From contig OX235272.1 in assembly GCA_944472155.2 (NCBI GenBank), positions 94,122,020 through 94,186,019 on the forward strand: a stretch of DNA of 64,000 bases. Direction: 5' to 3'. The DNA is from Trichobilharzia szidati (taxonomy: Eukaryota; Platyhelminthes; Trematoda; Strigeidida; Schistosomatidae). A program made the translations under genes and the position numbers. Each line of letters starts with the position of its first letter. Position 1 is the stretch's first letter. Shown here piece by piece: positions 34,183 to 43,819 of this stretch. The notes beneath the pieces were generated by a model, which was given only the letters and a program-made list of their open reading frames with translations, had not been told where the DNA came from and made no database searches.

Positions 34183-35552
34183 GAAATTATATTCGGTGAG
34201 GGAAGTATATGAAAGGTGTGAATTCATGAAATAATAATAGTAGTAGTATGAAATGTAATTGAAATATTTGTGATTATAATCATAGTTAAATGTCAAGTAA
34301 CAAAACCATTAGTGTCATATATAGAATAATACATAAGGTGTATTGATGTTGAAAAGGGGAGCATAGTTATAGGATTAGTAGACGAATATAAAATGTTACG
34401 TAACATAATGTGAAATTTGGTAAGATAGAATTCAACATTGTAAAACCATTTTTGGATTTACAATGAGAAGTAGGACAAGTGCAAACAACTCACAGTGAGA
34501 ATAGTAATATTAATAATGATAACAATCGTAGTAATGAAGGAAAGCTGCATACATTAACTAAATAAACAAAATAAAAATATAAAAACATAAATAAATGTTC
34601 ATCTCTCTACGGCCAAGCTAGAAGTAGGCATTGTTCATACTTCTTTTGTACACAAAGGTCTGGCCTAAGTTCATGAATGGTCAAGGCCCCAGCCACCTAG
34701 AAGTTTTGAACGAAGAAAGCGTGGCAAGTTAGCATAGAGTCGATAGATGACTTTAATATCGTGATTTGGGTTAGTAGAGTAACAAGAGTCGATCAAGTGT
34801 TCTAGAACATAGCTTTGCGCACACTTCCTTTCTGTCTTGTAAAGCCATTCTGGAATATGTTCTCCTATCCGTGTGGGAAGTGTTGTATGGCTTTACAAGA
34901 CAGAAAGGAAGTGTGCGCAAAGCTATGTTCTAGAACACTTGATCGACTCTTGTTACTCTACTAACCCAAATCACGATATTAAAGTCATCTATCGACTCTA
35001 TGCTAACTTGCCACGCTTTCTTCGTTCAAAACTTCTAGGTGGCTGGGGCCTTGACCATTCATGAACTTAGGCCAGACCTTTGTGTACAAAAGAAGTATGA
35101 ACAATGCCTACTTCTAGCTTGGCCGTAGAGAGATGAACATTTATTTATGTTTTTATATTTTTATTTTGTTTATTTAGTTAATGTATGCAGCTTTCCTTCA
35201 TTACTACGATTGTTATCATTATTAATATTACTATTCTCACTGTGAGTTGTTTGCACTTGTCCTACTTCTCATTGTAAATCCAAAAATGGTTTTACAATGT
35301 TGAATTCTATCTTACCAAATTTCACATTATGTTACGTAACATTTTATGTTCGTCTACTAATCCTATAACTATGCTCCCCTTTTCAACATCAATACACCTT
35401 ATGTATTATTCTATATATGACACTAATGGTTTTGTTACTTGACATTTAACTATGATTATAATCACAAATATTTCAATTACATTTCATACTACTACTATTA
35501 TTATTTTATGAATTCACACCTTTCATATACTTCCCTCACCGGATATAATTTC
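34183..35552. repeat. Palindrome with two 665-nt arms
   Basis: Arms 34183-34847 and 34888-35552 are of identical length and are almost perfectly complementary by eye (for example one A/G difference near each outer end). The 40-nt spacer 34848-34887 belongs to the minus-strand copy's coding sequence (TRIGEHIPEW). Confidence 0.9.
34888..35127 (+). pseudogene. PLE-F endonuclease C-terminus (plus copy)
   Basis: Reads WLYKTERKCAQSYVLEHLID, DIKVIYRLYANLPRFLRSKL, then shifts frame to AGALTIHELRPDLCVQKKYE and QCLLLAWP, stop. The LRPDLCVQK and hydrophobic end are the PLE C-terminal signature. The minus copy in the mirrored arm carries the same frameshift, so the two arms share one damaged source. The GIY-YIG core itself is absent. 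Confidence 0.75.
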
Positions 35553-35959
35553 TTAAAACAAACCCATATGTATTTATGATTGTGCAGCTTGATAATAAAT
35601 TCTCTGAAAAGTCTCTTCGCTGAATATTGTGTTCTTAATCCTACAATGGAAATTATTAAATTGTTGAAATAATAACTAAGGCTGTAATGTGTCAGTTAAA
35701 CTGGTTTATTTGCCTTAATATATCTCTGGTCGATACAATGGCAAACTCACTCACCATTATTATTCTCAGGACTGATAGTTCGTACATCCAACAACAAAGG
35801 GACTGACAGTTTGATTTCCTCAAATTCCCGATATTACACTGCATTAGAAAAAAGGCGAATTCGCATCCCTAAGTGTAAGATTTCATAAACTTTATAACGT
35901 GCACTTTCAAGTCATATGAAGTTTAAAAGAATACACTTATAACCAATAATCAATACACG

Positions 35960-36065
35960 TCATCTGTGTGGATGGTTCAATGGTAGAATCTTCGGCAGAC
36001 ACGCAGAAGTTTCGCCTCTGATGCCCAATCAACTCACACTTAAACCTCATCTATAGTAACTTGGC
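35960..36065 (+). mobile_element. tRNA-like SINE head, degraded
   Basis: TGGATGGTTCAATGGTAGAATC is a good A-box region of Gly-tRNA type; the B-box side is poor. It ends in CAACTCACACTTAAACCTCA, as does the element at 45770. The body sequence (AAGTCAGGAAAAGAAGAAAG) appears at 36612-36640. Confidence 0.5.
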
Positions 36066-36179
36066 GAATGGTGACTAGCAATGGGATTCAGGATGAGAAT
36101 TTCGTCTGATTAAAGACTCGTCGGGCGGAAATACCTTCACATTCCAGAGAGATCCGAACAAAGTACCCATCTTTTCAAA

Positions 36180-36475
36180 CTCCATAGCTGAACACTCCGG
36201 TTCAGTCAGTCAACGGGAAAATCAAAACCGAATAAAGAATGAGTAGTAACTAGTTCCCGCTGCATAAGAAAGAGGTGAATACTGTGGCCTAAGTGGTCTA
36301 GTGAATAACGCTTTGACGTCTGAAACGATGGAAATCCGGTTAGAATATCAGTGGTGAATGCACGTACATCTAGATGACGAGTCCCAAATACGACGAAATT
36401 CTTATTCTGGATTCCACTGCTAATCACCATCCACCAACTTACTTCAATTTAATTTTCAAACATTGTCGAAGTGAC
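36180..36475 (+). mobile_element. Sm-alpha-like SINE
   Basis: Lead block (TCAACGGGAAAATC), head GTGGCCTAAGTGGTCTAGTG, hammerhead module, terminal block ATCACCATCCACCAAC and TTGTCGAAG. It is the most complete of the Sm-alpha-like copies here. Confidence 0.8.
36366..36416 (+). ncRNA. Decayed hammerhead ribozyme (Sm-alpha type)
   Basis: Stem I ATCTAG/CTGGAT pairs fully with one U-G. The core is ATGACGAG: C3 changed to A and position 7 changed to C. Stem II is GTCC with CGAC in place of GGAC, then GAAA. The triplet before the cleavage point is ATT. C3 is required for catalysis, so it should not cut. Confidence 0.6.
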
Positions 36476-37211
36476 CGTACTAGGTGCCGATAATGTCAAC
36501 CAACAGAGGCCGAAAATTTCAGTCCAAAGTAATCAATTAGCGCGGAAATGAAAACTGAAATTTGAAAGAAACAAAAATAACAAACAAATAAACCTTGTGT
36601 GGTTTACTAGTTCAGCAGTAAGTCAGGAAAAGAAGAAAGTTCAAGGGCAAAGGAAACTCATGAATTAAAAGTCAATCTGAATGAAGAATATTCTATTCAA
36701 TGATTTCCCCCTCTTCACGTTCTTACAATTATAAAATATAAGATATAATATTTATTGTCGTTACAATAATGGCCAGTTATGAGGCGGAGACATTTTTTAC
36801 GTAGAATAACAGAATAATAGTTATGGGGTGTCTAAATAAATAGTCGTATTTGTGTGACAAACGTGCTAGGCTGAATCCATTGACAAAATATTATTAAATG
36901 GGAGACAATGGTGGTGGTGATTAGTCATAATAGATTCATACAGTGTGGGGTAGAAAAATTGAGAAGTCACTTCAAGGTTATAAAATGTATCAGGTGAGTG
37001 AGTGGCTAGTACAAAGTGGTATGTATTAAACAGGAGATAGTAAGACTGCAATGATAGGTTCATAATGAAATAACCAATGGGTGAAATGAAACAGGTGGAG
37101 GCATGTATTGAGGAAAGAGATAATATCACTACTAATAATAAGTCCTGATAGTATAAATGGAAAATTCGGTAGAATTGAGAGAATGTTTGCACGACGGGTA
37201 TAAATTATGAC

Positions 37212-37212
<1 letters not shown>
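36476..37212. other. No gene recognised
   Basis: Contains one more ATTGTCGTTACAAT-like block at about 36755, resembling the end of the LTR at 26683 but without the rest of it. Confidence 0.35.

Positions 37213-37262
<50 letters not shown>
37213..37262. repeat. (AAT)n microsatellite
   Basis: About 17 perfect AAT units. On the minus strand it directly truncates the retroelement frame at 37263-37334. Confidence 0.95.
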
Positions 37263-37263
<1 letters not shown>

Positions 37264-37430
37264 TCAAATGAACTGTCGTCAAGATTTGACAGAATAGTTC
37301 TAAAATATTTGGGCGCCGAGTGAGAAGTAGACATTTGTAAAAAATTATATTTGTAAAGTCTCAGCGAGATTGAAATGAGTAATTCCAACGTTTCGTTCGG
37401 CAATCTGGTCCGAACTTCTTCGATTAATTT
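37263..37430 (-). pseudogene. Retroelement leader and N-terminus with hammerhead-like motif
   Basis: Minus strand. A hammerhead-like module at 37425-37385 (CGAAGAAG, GTTCGG/CCGAAC stem, GAAAC; C3 and U4 altered) is followed by a short leader. An ATG at 37334 then opens MSTSHSAPKYFRTILSNLDD, continuing to SSFE and cut off by the AAT tract. The same protein continues in the plus-strand frame at 37427-37788. The position of the module just upstream of the start resembles the hammerheads known in PLE terminal repeats. Confidence 0.5.
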
Positions 37431-37788
37431 CCCAAATATTTTAGAACTATTCTGTTAAATCTTGACGACAGTTCATTTGAATTATTTTGCAATCGAATTA
37501 AATTAACAAAGGAACTGTGTAACTGGTACAATCTTCGTGTTTTCACTCTACGTTGTCTGCAACAGAATGCATATCCTAAATCCGTAGCTGTCGAGTCACC
37601 TGACAACTCCAGTAGGTCGAATAAAGCAGCTCAATCTCCAGAAAGAAGGCAAAGCAATAAGTTCGACAGGGTGCTTCTACTAAACTCTAATCCTAAACAC
37701 CATAATTTTGAAAATACGTCTAACCATAAAATTCTAGATACTAACAGTTTGAACAGACATGAAGGCGTGATGTTAGCTGATGCATAGG
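37427..37788 (+). other. Unrecognised open frame, retroelement N-terminal region
   Basis: An open frame from PKYFRTILLNLDDSSFELF through NRIKLTKELCNWYNLRVFTL to SLNRHEGVMLADA and a TAG at 37786-37788, about 120 residues. Its first 50 nt are an inverted copy of 37261-37312, where the frame has its own ATG. The second half is polar, with Ser, Asn and Lys. I do not recognise a domain. Being flanked by hammerhead-like terminal modules on both sides, it is probably the upstream part of a PLE-like protein. Confidence 0.45.
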
Positions 37789-38112
37789 AAATTCCTATTA
37801 ATAAATAAAAAATGGATATGGATCACTAATTATTAATACTTGGTCAAAATTCTCGACTGTCCATATCTTCTTATGGAAACGTTAAGAAATGTTTTACAAC
37901 TGTTTACCCACACACACATACACACTCTGTTTAATGTGTTTAACAAAGGTAGACCAATATTTGTAAGTCCGAGGTCAAATTTTGATCACAGCTCATAAAA
38001 TTTTGTTTACTATACTTGTTGATACTTTTTTGAATGACTCATGATTAGACAAATGTTTACAAATCAAGTGATGTTCCTTTTTATATATAAACCTATGTTA
38101 TGTTAATTTCGA

Positions 38113-38165
38113 TTAATTTCCCTGAAGAAGTTCGGACCAGATTGCCGAACGAAACGTTGGAATCA
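38113..38165 (+). ncRNA. Hammerhead-like motif of a retroelement end
   Basis: CTGAAGA at 38122-38128 fits the CUGANGA core. A 6-bp stem II, GTTCGG (38130-38135) with CCGAAC (38145-38150), closes a 9-nt loop. GAAA is at 38151-38154, then the palindrome ACGT as a minimal stem III, a GTT triplet, and GGAA (38159-38162) to pair with TTCC (38118-38121) as stem I. One extra A (38129) sits between core and stem II. Short palindromic stem III suggests activity, if any, as a dimer. An inverted, mutated copy is at 37385-37430. Confidence 0.55.
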
Positions 38166-38445
38166 CTTAGAGAACCACTGGAAAACCTGGGAGTACTGGA
38201 CAGCTGTTTCGTCCTAGTCTAAGACTATTCAGCAGTACGCACCCACCGCTACGGTTCGAACCCAGGACCTTCTGGTTACAAGGCGAGTTCTTAGACCATT
38301 GAGCCACTGGGTCCCGATCCAATGGTCCTTGAATTCTAACTTCTGCCAATTCACGACATAGCGCAACCATTTCGCAATGTCTTCTTCGATGAGTTACTGC
38401 CTCATCTTCAACCTGCGGTACCCTACTGCTCACGGCTTCCTACCA
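38161..38445 (-). mobile_element. SINE-H copy
   Basis: Minus strand, well kept: GGTTCGAACCC-type B-box near 38251-38265 and head to 38320. The module reads GTACTGCTGAATAGTC, AGGACGAAACAGCTGTCCAG. It abuts the retroelement hammerhead at 38163. It is very similar to 63405-63700, including the rare inner segment GATGAGTTACTGCCTCATC. Confidence 0.85.
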
Positions 38446-38509
38446 ATACTTGAAAATAAGCAAAGGGAAAAAAACCAAGAGGATTAAGGGGAAGAAGCAC
38501 TCTCGGTGA

Positions 38510-39606
38510 GAAGAAGAATCATTAATCCCAGTTTGGCCACGGCTGGAACAGCGTCTGAACGTGTTCTTTTTGAATACAAAGTTCCGTTTTGGTGGATCTT
38601 ATTGCAAAATCTTCAGCTATGTTTAGAATAAGAACTAAATAGTGAGGAAAATTTTCTTTTCGAAGATTCATTTTCATGAGCTGTGTAATCGTAATTATAT
38701 TTCATAAAGAATTCTTAAGACCAATCAGATACTGATAAAATTTGTCCTCGAATAATATATTACGTAATTTAGGGTGTAGTCTAGAACGGATGACTAACTG
38801 GAAATTAGAAAAGGGACAGAAGTTGGCATGACGTTAGTGCAAGAAAGTGACTAATCAGTATGATTGTGTAGAGTGGATAGGAATTAGTGGAAAGACGATA
38901 AACTGTTTTTTTATAAAATCTGTATGAAAACACAATTTTATTGATAAACAGTCCTCAAACATATTTTGGAACATTTTCCAACTTGGTTGGCTAGCCAGAG
39001 GAGAAAAGAAGAATACTAGCAGCTCCATCTTCGAAAACTTCGTCAACTGCGGACATTTGAGCACCACCACATGAATGCTTCACAGTGCTACCCAGAGTAC
39101 CTCAATATCGCACGAAAGAATTTTGAATACGCCATCTGTACATAGCTGAATCATTGGCTATTCGGCATTTGAAACCGGACCTCTGCATTCAAAGGCATCA
39201 CATACATTTACTCACCCTACCATGACTAGAGTAATGTTCTTACTATAATTCTGCTACTTCTTTTTTATTATGTAAGTTAACTGTTATTATTTTTATTACT
39301 ACTATTATTTTATTATCATTATTATTCCCATCATCCATATTTTATTACCACTCTATTACTGTTTATTAATAACATTGTGTTTTCATACAGATTTTATAAA
39401 AACGCTTTATCGTCTCCCCACTACTTCTTGTTTGCCCAACACAACCATAACGATTGATCATTTTCTCACACTTATTACGTCATGCCAACTTCTACCCGCT
39501 TTTCTACTTTCCACTTAATCACCCCTTCTAAACTTCACCTGACATTGCGTAAAACGTTTTCGAAGACAGATTTTACTAGTATCTGATTGGTCTTATTATT
39601 TCTTTG
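38510..39606. mobile_element. PLE pair, head to head
   Basis: On the minus strand, 38540-38615 codes KTELCIQKEHVQTLFQPWPN, stop. On the plus strand, about 39160-39240 codes AIRHLKPDLCIQRHHIHLLT and LPW. The tails form an inverted repeat, arms 38701-38955 and 39350-39606, diverged with small indels (shared AACACAATTTTAT/AACACAATGTTAT and GAAGTTGGCATGACG). Different protein ends show the two copies are not fresh duplicates. Confidence 0.7.
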
Positions 39607-40100
39607 TTAAATATAATAACGATTAATGTCAGTAAAAAGTCTGAGCATTGTAGAATAGATCAAATAAAGTATAATTATATTTCAATGGTTTACACACAAT
39701 GATAAGTTTTGTTATTGGTAATATTTCGAGCAGAATTACTGCCTGTTTTCACACCAACTGTTGGAATTGTTTTGTTTTTACTTCACACATTTATGATTTG
39801 TACTCATATATATAGTTCATTTTTTGTTCATTCATTTTTGTGTATTCACAATTATATTCCAGGTTGTTGACAGTTGTGCAGCTGAGTCACCCTTGTTACA
39901 TGTATCCGGTGTGACCTTAATGAATATAGATTCTAATAAGGCATTTAGAAGACAACTTTTGCGAGATGATATCATTTCGTAGTTTCTTTCCAACCGCTTT
40001 ACAACTAGCATGGTTAACAATAATAAAATAAAGATCATGACAATCACTCAGTTATATAAAAAACAAAAGTACATACTGATGACCAATCATATTTAAATAG
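39607..40100. other. No gene recognised
   Basis: Unassigned; a minus-strand frame at 39832-40047 has no domain signature. Confidence 0.35.
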
Positions 40101-40101
40101 G

Positions 40102-40820
40102 TCAAGTAGTCCATGGTAGGCGAAGGTTGAAGTCTATTGTTTTTTGTACACACAGTTTAGGCTGTATATGATTAATCTCCCAAAGTGCTTCCATCACCTT
40201 CAATAACCTTGAATTAGAGCTATGTGAAATAATTGTGAAACAGTCATTAATATTGATTCTGTGACCTGACATTAATAAGTGTTTTGCAATGGATGATGCT
40301 GGATTTCTACTCAGATTACTGGTAGTGGGATTTTCTATATGATTTAGTAGCCATTTTGGAACACGTTCTTTCCGACGACATTGGAACATTCTGTTGGTTC
40401 TACCTATATAGGTGTCACCGCAGCTGTAGGTGAACTTTTAGATACAGTTTGAAGTAGAGTCCACAGAATTCCGTCCTTTAATCGTAAGTATAGGGATCGA
40501 AAATGTTCGGCATGTGAGAAAAAGAGATACGGCGTAGAATGTGCGTTTGATGGCTGACCGAAGTCTTTGAGCTGTCAACTGCATAATCTGGTCACCCTTG
40601 AATGGTAGGTTAATAAAGGGAGCTTTCTTTGGTACAGAAGCTTTCTTTTCTAGATGTGGTCTTTCTTTACTGTGACAAGTGATAAAGTTTTCCGGATAAC
40701 CATTAGCTAATAAAACTGAATGCATATATTGAAACTCATCCATCACTGTGTCACTCGTGCGTATTTTCCGGGCCCTTGAGAACAAACATTTTACTAGGGA
40801 ACGTTTATACTGGATAGGAA
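40102..40820 (-). mobile_element. PLE fragment: RT connecting region plus GIY-YIG
   Basis: Minus strand. SLVKCLFSRARKIRTSD and YMHSVLLANGYPENFI (post-RT region), then LRSAIKRTFYAVSLFLTCR. After a frame change at about 40438 comes the endonuclease entry near NCIYKFTCSCGDTYIGRTNR, then KERVPKWLLNHIENP, AKHLLMSGHRININDCFTI, and the end QPKLCVQKTIDFNLRLPW. It lies directly downstream of a different PLE (40795-41380). Confidence 0.8.
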
Positions 40821-41380
40821 TATAGATTCTGTTATAAGTCTCTCTTTCCATTTGTTCATATTAGTTTTTAGGATACACACATTGTTCCAATCGATATTGT
40901 GGTTTTCGTCCCATGCATGTGCAGCTATAGATGATTTTTTTCTAAATTCTTGTAAGCTTGAGTTTTCTTGTTGGTTGACCTTTAGAGTTAGGCGTTTCTG
41001 TTCATTCACTCTTATTTTGAGTGATCCGGACGTTTGACCCACATATTTAGTCGAACACTAGGCACAAGATATCTATTTGTATATCACATTGTTTTTATCC
41101 ATCATTTTTATGGGATATTTCAGTTGATTTATTTTATTTTTAATTAGATTCGTTGGTTTAAACGTTGTGCGAATCCCAGTATTTCTGAGGTTTCTTCGAA
41201 TTGCCTCTGGTGTACCATTTTTGTATGGTATACTGATTGTGTTTTTTTTCCTGCCTTCTTCCTTCTTGTTATTCTCTGGTTTTACCCACTTTTTTCTCTT
41301 AATTTATATTATCTTTGATAAATTCTTTCGGGTTGTTGTTGTCGAGTAACATTTTGAATGAGACGTTTATTTCTTTACTC
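40795..41380 (-). mobile_element. PLE fragment of another clade, endonuclease end
   Basis: Minus strand: NNNPKEFIKDNI, then PEAIRRNLRNTGIRTTFKPT, YPIKMMDKNNVIY, KYVGQTSGSLKIRVNEQKRL, SSIAAHAWDENHNIDWNN, ERLITESIFLSSINV. This follows the canonical Penelope endonuclease (GQTSGSL, H-x-x-DW). Several stops and frame changes lie between 41050 and 41380. Confidence 0.8.
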
Positions 41381-41526
41381 TGGTCCTCTAGTGTTATTGT
41401 AAGTCTACGTATTCTATCTGCAAGACCTTATATTAATTCTCGTTTTACCGCGAGTGGATGACATTTTTAGAGACCAGGAAGTACTGAACAGTTAGTTAGC
41501 TTGAAAGTCCTCAGCAATTCACACTT

Positions 41527-42099
41527 GTGAAAGCCAGTATCTTCATGTTTCGAGGCGAGTACATTGACTATTCAGCCTCTGAGATGGAATTAAAGAAGTT
41601 GATCCTAATGGATTCCACCTATCGCCATCTGATATCAACAACGTTAAATAAACTAACGAAATCAGGACAAATTACAGAACAAGATCAACGGCGAATGAAA
41701 TCTAACAGACCTATTTTACCTCGATTCTATGGTAGACCGAAACTACACAAACCAAATATTCCCTTACGACCAATCGTTTCGCTTCCAGGAACACCAACAT
41801 ATAATCTATCTAAAGAACTTTTCAGGAAATTAAATTACCTAACAGAATCATGCGACCATTCTATCAATTCGTCAATCCAATTTTCAGAGAAAATCAAAAA
41901 CATTCAAGTGGAAGACAATGAAATAATGGTGTCCTTTGATGTCACAGCATTATATACTTCAATTAGTCCAAAACTAGCAATAGAAACTATGCAACAATTA
42001 CTCTATAGTGATGAAAACAAAAACGCAATTATCAACTTGGATAGAACTCATAAAATTATGCCTTACAACATACTTCCAGTTCAATACTCAAATATATGA
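41527..42099 (+). pseudogene. PLE-D reverse transcriptase, N-terminal half
   Basis: Open frame of 190 codons. True PLE sequence starts near residue 20 (KKLILMDSTYRHLIS); the first codons come from flanking SINE-like DNA, so the ATG is not original. Motifs: RPILPRFYGRPKLHKP, LRPIVSLPGTPTYNLS, and motif A IMVSFDVTALYTSI, with its Asp. The frame leaves the PLE protein at about 42040-42065 and ends at 42099, while the protein continues in the frame of 42008-43114. One small indel separates the two halves. The N-terminus of the full protein is missing. Confidence 0.85.
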
Positions 42100-43114
42100 A
42101 CAAATAAAAGGAACACCAATGGGATCGCCCATATCAGGATTAATAGCTGAAGCCGTTATGCAAAGATTAGAATTAATAGCTCTACCTATAATTAAACCGA
42201 AAATCTGGATACGTTACGTTGATGATACATTTGTAATAATTAAGAGAAGTGATTTAGAATATACTCATAAATTAATAAACAACATATTTGAAGACATCAA
42301 ATTCACGAGAGAAGAAGAATTAGATGACAAAATCCCATTTTTAGATGTCTTAATCAGGAGAACCAACACAGGAGATTTAGAGACACAAGTTTATAGAAAA
42401 TCAACGAACACAGATCAAATACTCAACTATACTAGCAATAATCCAGTTACTCACAAAAGAAATTGTGTGCAGACATTGTTTAAAAGAGTTCAGATACATT
42501 GTAGCACTCCAGAGTTGAAAAGAATGGAAGAAAAGTACCCACAAACGGTCTTCAAAAAGAATGGTTATCCACAAAATTTCATCAAAAAGTGTTTAAAGTC
42601 GAATCAAAACACCAACAAGAAACCATCATCAAAGACCACAAGAAAATTCATTCTACCATACATGAAGAATATCTCTGAAATAACAGCAAGAATACTGAAA
42701 CCGTTGGATATAGATATAGCACACAAACCAGTAAAATCGCTTAATTCGATATTATGCAAACCAAGAGATCCAACAGAAAAAGGGGATAAAATTAATACCA
42801 TCTACAAAATAAATTGTATGAACTGTAACAGACATTACATCGGCCAAAGTGGGCGTCCCCTTCGAATCAGAATCCAAGAACATAAATCAGCCGTGAAAAG
42901 ACATGATATGAATTCTTTAGTATCAATGCATACAGACAATTATGGCCATCAATTTGATTGGGATCATGTCAACATCTTAAACAGAGGAAACACGAAAAGT
43001 GCCAAAGAATCCCTAGAAGCCCGGTACTCAAGCGAAAATGCAATTAACAAACACGTTAATATAGATGAAATATACCAATTAATAAAAAGTAAATCAGGTG
43101 ACCAAAAAGTTTAA
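42008..43114 (+). CDS. PLE-D reverse transcriptase C-part plus GIY-YIG endonuclease
   Basis: 368-codon open frame, genuine PLE from about residue 15. RT motif B is GTPMGSPISGLIAEAVMQRL. Motif C is IWIRYVDDTFVIIKRS with both Asp. Then DKIPFLDVLIRRTNTGD and VYRKSTNTDQ. The basic linker ends PTEKGDKINT. The endonuclease opens with IYKINCMNCNRHYIGQSGRP, LRIRIQEHKSAVKRHD, then HQFDWDHVNIL and a C-terminal IYQLIKSKSGDQKV. Both catalytic halves look chemically intact. Only the frameshift near 42050 and the 5' truncation stop it. It acts in target-primed reverse transcription in the nucleus. Relatives: 58490-59016 (minus) and 58995-59295 (plus). Confidence 0.9.
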   Translation: MMKTKTQLSTWIELIKLCLTTYFQFNTQIYEQIKGTPMGSPISGLIAEAVMQRLELIALPIIKPKIWIRYVDDTFVIIKRSDLEYTHKLINNIFEDIKFTREEELDDKIPFLDVLIRRTNTGDLETQVYRKSTNTDQILNYTSNNPVTHKRNCVQTLFKRVQIHCSTPELKRMEEKYPQTVFKKNGYPQNFIKKCLKSNQNTNKKPSSKTTRKFILPYMKNISEITARILKPLDIDIAHKPVKSLNSILCKPRDPTEKGDKINTIYKINCMNCNRHYIGQSGRPLRIRIQEHKSAVKRHDMNSLVSMHTDNYGHQFDWDHVNILNRGNTKSAKESLEARYSSENAINKHVNIDEIYQLIKSKSGDQKV

Positions 43115-43300
43115 AATCCACGTCAATAGAAAATGGTCAATACATATGTAAAGATAGTAACCAGGAGACGCAATTATATCACTCATGAAGAAATTTAAAT
43201 CATTTCACTCTGTGCTAAATATGGCGCTGAAGATGTTGTCCGGAAGGACGACGAAAGCTTCGCGACTAAACCAACCAACTCAGAGAACACTGTTAATTGC
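43115..43300 (+). mobile_element. PLE-D 3' untranslated tail
   Basis: Shared with 57470-57690 (minus) and 59100-59295: GGTAACCAGGAGACGCAATT-like block, then a hairpin GTTGTCC/GGACGAC with GGAA loop (43235-43252), then CGACTAAACCAACCA and CTCAGAGAACAC. In this copy the hairpin is preceded by CTGAAGA and followed by GAAA. Confidence 0.75.
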
Positions 43301-43309
43301 AACTCGTGA

Positions 43310-43700
43310 TGTAATCTGAAACCAATGAAATCCCCGTAAACCAACAATTAGAAATTAACTTAACACTTACCGGTGTCTGGATGGTTACAAGATGGAGATT
43401 TCTGAAGTTCTAGTGAGGAGTTGTGACCAGTAAGTATTACATCGCCTAGTAGTCTTGCAATATACATGGCAGATCGATGGAAATTAAAATTCATAGATCA
43501 ATAGATTCCGTCCCAGTGGTAGAATAGTAGACAAGCTCGCTTTTGTAGACTAAAGGTTATCCACTCCATCCATAGAGGTAGGGTTATGGGTGAGTGCCAC
43601 TGTAGAGTGCAAAATTAGGACAAAACAGCTCTCTCGTTCTCTGACTGATTTCAGCTCGTAACCTAGCTTGAAACCAATCTAATCCTTGCAAACAAACATT
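43310..43700 (+). mobile_element. SINE-H copies, plus strand
   Basis: A tail part (43310-43500) precedes a second copy (43500-43700) with degraded head and AGGACAAAACAGC module. Tandem, same orientation. Confidence 0.65.
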
Positions 43701-43819
43701 CCAAAATACCTATATGACGTAAGATAAATAAGATGGACACAAGGCTAATATCAGAGTGTATCCATGTGAGTGATGTCTGGTGAAGGCGAATAGTCCCATT
43801 TTCAGGATGAAATAAATCA

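Larger units (their letters stand above)
34090..35645. mobile_element. PLE-F head-to-head pair, long palindrome
   Basis: Two PLE-F 3' parts lie back to back. The minus copy occupies 34887 down to about 34090; the plus copy runs from 34888 to about 35645. Each codes the last part of the endonuclease, then an untranslated tail. The outermost ends keep the block TCTTCGCTGAA and a TGTGTTCTT-like end that resembles PLE-A. A further diverged tail of the family is at 62830-63075. Confidence 0.9.

Noticed and set aside
37026..37403. Minus-strand frame with a long leucine run
   Set aside because: The run is the AAT microsatellite read in another phase. Only the first part (from the ATG at 37334) is retroelement protein.
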